Source: Pseudomonas triclosanedens (GTDB lineage: Bacteria; Pseudomonadota; Gammaproteobacteria; Pseudomonadales; Pseudomonadaceae). From it: DNA of 64,000 bases. The stretch is from positions 5,631,001-5,695,000 of the forward strand of contig NZ_CP113432.1 in the NCBI RefSeq assembly GCF_026686735.1. Reading direction: 5' to 3'. The notes beneath the pieces are model-generated. The model saw nothing but the letters and a program-made list of their open reading frames with translations. It had not been told where the DNA came from and did no database searches. Below, piece after piece: positions 61,159 through 64,000 of the stretch. Made by a program: the position numbers and the translations under genes. Each line of letters opens with the position of its first letter. Position 1 is the first letter of the stretch.

Positions 61159-61475
61159 CTGATGCTCCTAAACGTGAATGAGGTTGGGCAGTGCAAGGGC
61201 CGCGTCGGCGAACGAGCAGAGCGGCCGGGCCGATCTGTTCAGGTGCCGGCCTTTCGCCCCGGCATTGCCCGGACGTCGCGTCGGGCGGGCAAACGGAGCA
61301 CGGCCAAAGCCGTGCGGCCGCCTGGTGATCCACGGCACTCGACCAGGGGTCTGGAGCTATCGCGGGCCTGGGACATCGTCGTTCTCCCGGAGGTTCTTGT
61401 TATGTCGAAGCTATTGCTGCGCAGCGAGCCGACGCGCCACGCTGCGCGGTTTCTCGCTGCCTGGTCCCGGCGGAA
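61159..61475. other. hutX-hutU intergenic region
   Basis: 317 bp that contain the orphan start above, one short hairpin and no intact gene. No remnant of a HAL or permease coding sequence could be seen by eye. Confidence 0.5.
61239..61376 (-). pseudogene. orphan start: ribosome-binding site and ATG of a lost gene between hutX and hutU
   Basis: A strong ribosome-binding site (GGGAG, 7 nt before an ATG at 61376) opens a 45-codon frame that starts MSQARDSSRPLVE and then turns into Arg/Pro-rich sequence without a protein-like pattern, with a stem GCACGGC/GCCGTGC at 61298-61315. In PAO1, as I remember, hutT and hutH lie at this place. I read this as the 5' remnant left by a deletion. Confidence 0.35.
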
Positions 61476-63143
61476 CTACCTGCCGGTGATCATCGGCAGG
61501 TTCAGGCCCTGCTCCCTGGCGCAGTCGATGGCGATCTGGTAACCGGCATCCGCGTGGCGCATCACGCCAGTCCCCGGGTCGTTGGTCAGCACGCGGGCGA
61601 TGCGCGCGGCGGCTTCGTCGGTGCCATCGCAGACGATCACCATCCCCGAATGCTGGGAGAAGCCCATGCCCACTCCGCCGCCGTGGTGCAGCGAAACCCA
61701 GGTGGCGCCGCTGGCGGTGTTGAGCAGGGCGTTGAGCAGCGGCCAGTCGGACACGGCGTCGGAGCCGTCCTGCATGGCCTCGGTCTCTCGGTTCGGGCTG
61801 GAGACCGAGCCGGAATCCAGGTGGTCGCGGCCAATCACGATCGGCGCCTTCAACTCGCCGCTGCGGACCATCTCGTTGAACGCCAGGCCCAGCCTGGCGC
61901 GCTGGCCCAGGCCGACCCAGCAGATGCGCGCCGGCAGGCCCTGGAAGCTGATGCGCTCCCTGGCCATGTCCAACCAGCGGTGCAGGTGCGCATCGCCAGG
62001 GATCAGCTCCTTGACCTTCGCGTCGGTCTTGTAGATGTCCTCGGCATCGCCCGACAGCGCAGCCCAGCGGAACGGGCCGATGCCACGGCAAAACAGCGGA
62101 CGGATGTAGGCCGGGACGAAGCCGGGGAAGTCGAAGGCGTTGGCCACGCCCTCTTCCTTGGCCATCTGGCGGATGTTGTTGCCATAGTCGAAGGTCGGCA
62201 CACCCTGCTTCTGGAAGTCGAGCATGGCCTGCACGTGGACTGCCATCGACTGTTTGGCGGCCTTGACCACTGCCGCCGGTTCGGTCTGCGCGCGGTCGCG
62301 GTACTGTTCCCAGGTCCAGCCGGCCGGCAGGTAGCCGTTGAGCGGGTCGTGGGCTGAGGTCTGGTCGGTGACCATATCCGGGCGCACGCCACGGCGCACC
62401 AGCTCCGGGAGAATCTCGGCGGCGTTGCCATACAGGGCAATCGAGATTGCCTTGCCCTCGCCGGTGTAGCGGGCGATGCGCGCCAGGGCGTCGTCGAGGT
62501 CAGTGGCCTGCTCGTCGACATAGCGGGTCTTGAGGCGGAAGTCGATGCGGCTCTGCTGGCACTCGATGTTCAGCGAGCAGGCGCCGGCCAGGGTCGCCGC
62601 CAATGGCTGGGCACCCCCCATGCCGCCCAGGCCGGCGGTGAGGACCCAACGCCCCTTGAGATTGCCGTCGTAGTGCTGGCGACCGGCTTCGACGAAGGTT
62701 TCGTATGTGCCCTGGACGATCCCCTGGCTGCCAATGTAGATCCACGAGCCTGCGGTCATCTGCCCGTACATCGCCAGGCCCTTGGCATCCAGCTCGTTGA
62801 AGTGCTCCCAGGTCGCCCAGTGCGGCACCAGATTGGAGTTGGCGATCAACACGCGCGGGGCGTTGGCGTGGGTCTTGAACACGCCGACCGGCTTGCCGGA
62901 CTGCACCAGGAGGGTCTCGTCGTCGTTCAGCTCCTTCAGGGTGGCAACGATCCTGTCATAGCACTCCCAGTTGCGCGCGGCGCGGCCGATGCCGCCGTAC
63001 ACCACCAACTCCTTCGGATTCTCCGCGACTTCCGGGTCGAGGTTGTTCATCAGCATGCGCAGCGGAGCTTCGGTCAGCCAGCTCTTGGCGTTCAATTGAG
63101 TGCCGCGCGGGGCACGGATTTCGACGTCGCGGAATTTGGTCAC
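61476..63143 (-). CDS. hutU: urocanate hydratase
   Basis: A 555-aa NAD-dependent urocanase converting urocanate to imidazolone propionate, the second Hut step. The N-terminal [21 protein letters not shown] in parts, Rossmann motif [12 protein letters not shown] (~residues 170-181), the active-site Cys in ARICWVG (~405) and the [15 protein letters not shown] stretch. Transcribed from the sigma54/HutC region upstream. Its substrate urocanate comes from HutH, whose canonical gene is missing nearby. Confidence 0.97.
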   Translation of the reverse strand: MTKFRDVEIRAPRGTQLNAKSWLTEAPLRMLMNNLDPEVAENPKELVVYGGIGRAARNWECYDRIVATLKELNDDETLLVQSGKPVGVFKTHANAPRVLIANSNLVPHWATWEHFNELDAKGLAMYGQMTAGSWIYIGSQGIVQGTYETFVEAGRQHYDGNLKGRWVLTAGLGGMGGAQPLAATLAGACSLNIECQQSRIDFRLKTRYVDEQATDLDDALARIARYTGEGKAISIALYGNAAEILPELVRRGVRPDMVTDQTSAHDPLNGYLPAGWTWEQYRDRAQTEPAAVVKAAKQSMAVHVQAMLDFQKQGVPTFDYGNNIRQMAKEEGVANAFDFPGFVPAYIRPLFCRGIGPFRWAALSGDAEDIYKTDAKVKELIPGDAHLHRWLDMARERISFQGLPARICWVGLGQRARLGLAFNEMVRSGELKAPIVIGRDHLDSGSVSSPNRETEAMQDGSDAVSDWPLLNALLNTASGATWVSLHHGGGVGMGFSQHSGMVIVCDGTDEAAARIARVLTNDPGTGVMRHADAGYQIAIDCAREQGLNLPMITGR

Positions 63144-63244
63144 GGAAGGCTCCTTCGCTTGCTCGGATCGGTGGCCGCCAGGGCGCAGGGCGGCAGGGCG
63201 GTTCGGGCGAGGGCATCGAGAGACTCGCCACCCTCATGTCTATG

Positions 63245-63258
63245 CTTGTATGTACAAG
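63245..63258. promoter_or_regulatory. HutC-type operator before hutU
   Basis: CTTGTATGTACAAG, an inverted repeat of CTTGTA/TACAAG around TG, typical of HutC-family (GntR) operators in Pseudomonas hut loci. It overlaps the predicted start of transcription of the sigma54 promoter. Confidence 0.8.
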
Positions 63259-63261
63259 TAT

Positions 63262-63279
63262 AAGCAAAGGTAAGGCCAA
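63262..63279 (-). promoter_or_regulatory. sigma54 promoter of hutU
   Basis: On the minus strand TTGGCC-TTACCTT-TGCTTA: the GG (63277-63276) and GC (63265-63264) are separated by exactly 10 bp, the invariant sigma54 spacing. CbrB/NtrC-type activation fits known hut control in Pseudomonas. The activator site was not identified. Confidence 0.75.
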
Positions 63280-63470
63280 CCCTGTCCGCACAGCCGCCGC
63301 CAGCCCCGGAAGAAATAGCAAGCAATTGATTTGAAAGGACTAAAAATCAAATCAGAAGGAATGAGCAAACGTCCCGGAGAGCGCCATCACTCGGTATCAC
63401 GCACCAGAAAGGAGCCTGCCTGCCCGCTTTCGTTGCGTTCGGTAACATCGTCCGCTACGAAGGGATACAG

Positions 63471-63484
63471 CTTGTATAGACAAC
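63471..63484. promoter_or_regulatory. second, imperfect HutC-like site
   Basis: CTTGTATAGACAAC matches the perfect operator at 11 of 14 positions and lies about 220 bp upstream of the hutU start of transcription. Could permit looping or be chance. Confidence 0.4.
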
Positions 63485-63529
63485 CAAGAAACAGAGAAAC
63501 CACTCCTGCCGCGAGTGGCATTGCGGGGC

Positions 63530-64000
63530 TCACTTCAAGGCCGCGTCGATCCGCCCCGCCGCATCCGCGGACACCCATGTCGACCACAGCTCCCGGTGCT
63601 GACGGAAGAACTGCTCGCGCACCTTGGACACATCCAGATGGTGCTGGGCCATGTTCGCCAGCAGCGCGTTGAACATCGGCAGCGGCAGCTCGACTTTCTC
63701 GAACACCTGCACCAGCTGTGGCGCCCTGTCGTGGAAGTCCCGCGACACGCCGATGCTGATCTTCGCCGGCAGCGAGCGCGAGCCCTTGGGATTCGGGTTG
63801 TTCGGGTCGGTCAGGGTCTGCCAGGCCGCCTCGTCGAACGGTGGCTCCTCCAGTTGCACCAGCTTGAAGCGCCCGAGCAGCGGAGTCGGCGCCCAGTAAT
63901 AGAAGAGCACCGGCCTGCCCTGGGCGATGGCCGAGCTGATCGCCGCATCCAGCGCCGGGCCGGCACCGGTGCGGAAGTTCACGTAGCTGCCGTCCAGGCC
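63530..64000 (-). CDS. HutX-like periplasmic binding protein, paralogue (5' end cut by window)
   Basis: The C-terminal ~156 residues of an OpuAC-type binding protein. The segment NFRTGAGPALDAAISSA aligns with NFRPGTGPALDAAVLSS of hutX, and FYYWAPTPLLGR with FYYWSPTPLMGQ. It is clearly a diverged relative. The start is beyond position 64000. Likely a second histidine or urocanate-related binder. Confidence 0.85.
   Translation of the reverse strand, partial: GLDGSYVNFRTGAGPALDAAISSAIAQGRPVLFYYWAPTPLLGRFKLVQLEEPPFDEAAWQTLTDPNNPNPKGSRSLPAKISIGVSRDFHDRAPQLVQVFEKVELPLPMFNALLANMAQHHLDVSKVREQFFRQHRELWSTWVSADAAGRIDAALK

Noticed and set aside
63442..63447. GTAACA as a CbrB half-site upstream of hutU
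   Set aside because: The matching inverted half at the expected distance is absent, so one hexamer is not enough.

Overview
The window is chromosomal DNA of a high-GC gammaproteobacterium, almost certainly a Pseudomonas of the P. aeruginosa / P. nitroreducens / P. citronellolis type. The main evidence is the pilMNOPQ-aroK-aroB-DamX-like block divergent from mrcA, the tktA-epd-pgk-fba block beside an ArsR/methylase regulator and metK, the glutarate genes (gcdR, gcdH, CoA-transferase), ahcY-metF-rhlE2, opgGH-dtd-pip and a hut locus. Most genes are ordinary core genes with dense, often overlapping operon packing. As I remember the PAO1 gene order, several blocks that lie far apart there are adjacent here, so the chromosome has been rearranged relative to PAO1.

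Layout: 1-8.1 kb (-) type IV pilus alignment and secretin genes, shikimate genes and an AAA/SPOR protein. 8.3-10.7 kb (+) PBP1A. 10.9-12.7 kb (-) a YgjP-type metallopeptidase, a methyltransferase and a lipoprotein. 12.8-19.1 kb (-) transketolase, Epd, Pgk, two small lipoproteins and class II aldolase. 19.2-21.5 kb (+) a SahR-like regulator and metK behind a perfect operator palindrome. 21.5-33 kb: an ankyrin pseudogene, a ferric-reductase-type protein, a phosphoesterase, an esterase, a cytochrome c', MAPEG, a DMT transporter, LemA/TPM, an SsuACB-like ABC transporter and an acyl-CoA thioesterase. 33-36.8 kb: glutarate catabolism. 36.9-42.2 kb (+): an SAH riboswitch, ahcY, a small alarmone-hydrolase-like HD protein, metF and rhlE2. 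42.4-45 kb (-): a polar amino-acid ABC transporter. 45.2-51 kb (-): opgGH, dtd, pip. 51.6-54.5 kb (-): an AT-richer accessory pair. 54.9-64 kb (-): the hut locus.

Two parts stand out. First, 51.65-54.54 kb encodes a 763-aa protein with a degenerate M23 (LytM) domain at the N-terminus and a GH19/lysozyme-like domain at the C-terminus. It is followed without a gap by a secreted, cysteine-containing 198-aa protein, and base composition falls toward the toxin end and the partner gene. This looks like an orphan peptidoglycan-attacking effector with a periplasmic immunity protein. Second, the histidine-ammonia-lyase-family gene of the hut locus (56868-58400) lacks exactly the Ala-Ser-Gly tripeptide that forms the MIO electrophile of this family. 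The canonical hutH and hutT genes that I expect between hutX and hutU are missing, and a start codon with a ribosome-binding site is left behind there.

Regulation visible in sequence: an SAH riboswitch and sigma70 promoter before ahcY; a TATCAAAA-TT-TTTTGATA operator before the ArsR/methylase gene and metK, so SAH appears to be sensed twice by different means in one methyl cycle; and a sigma54 promoter with a HutC-type operator over its start site before hutU.
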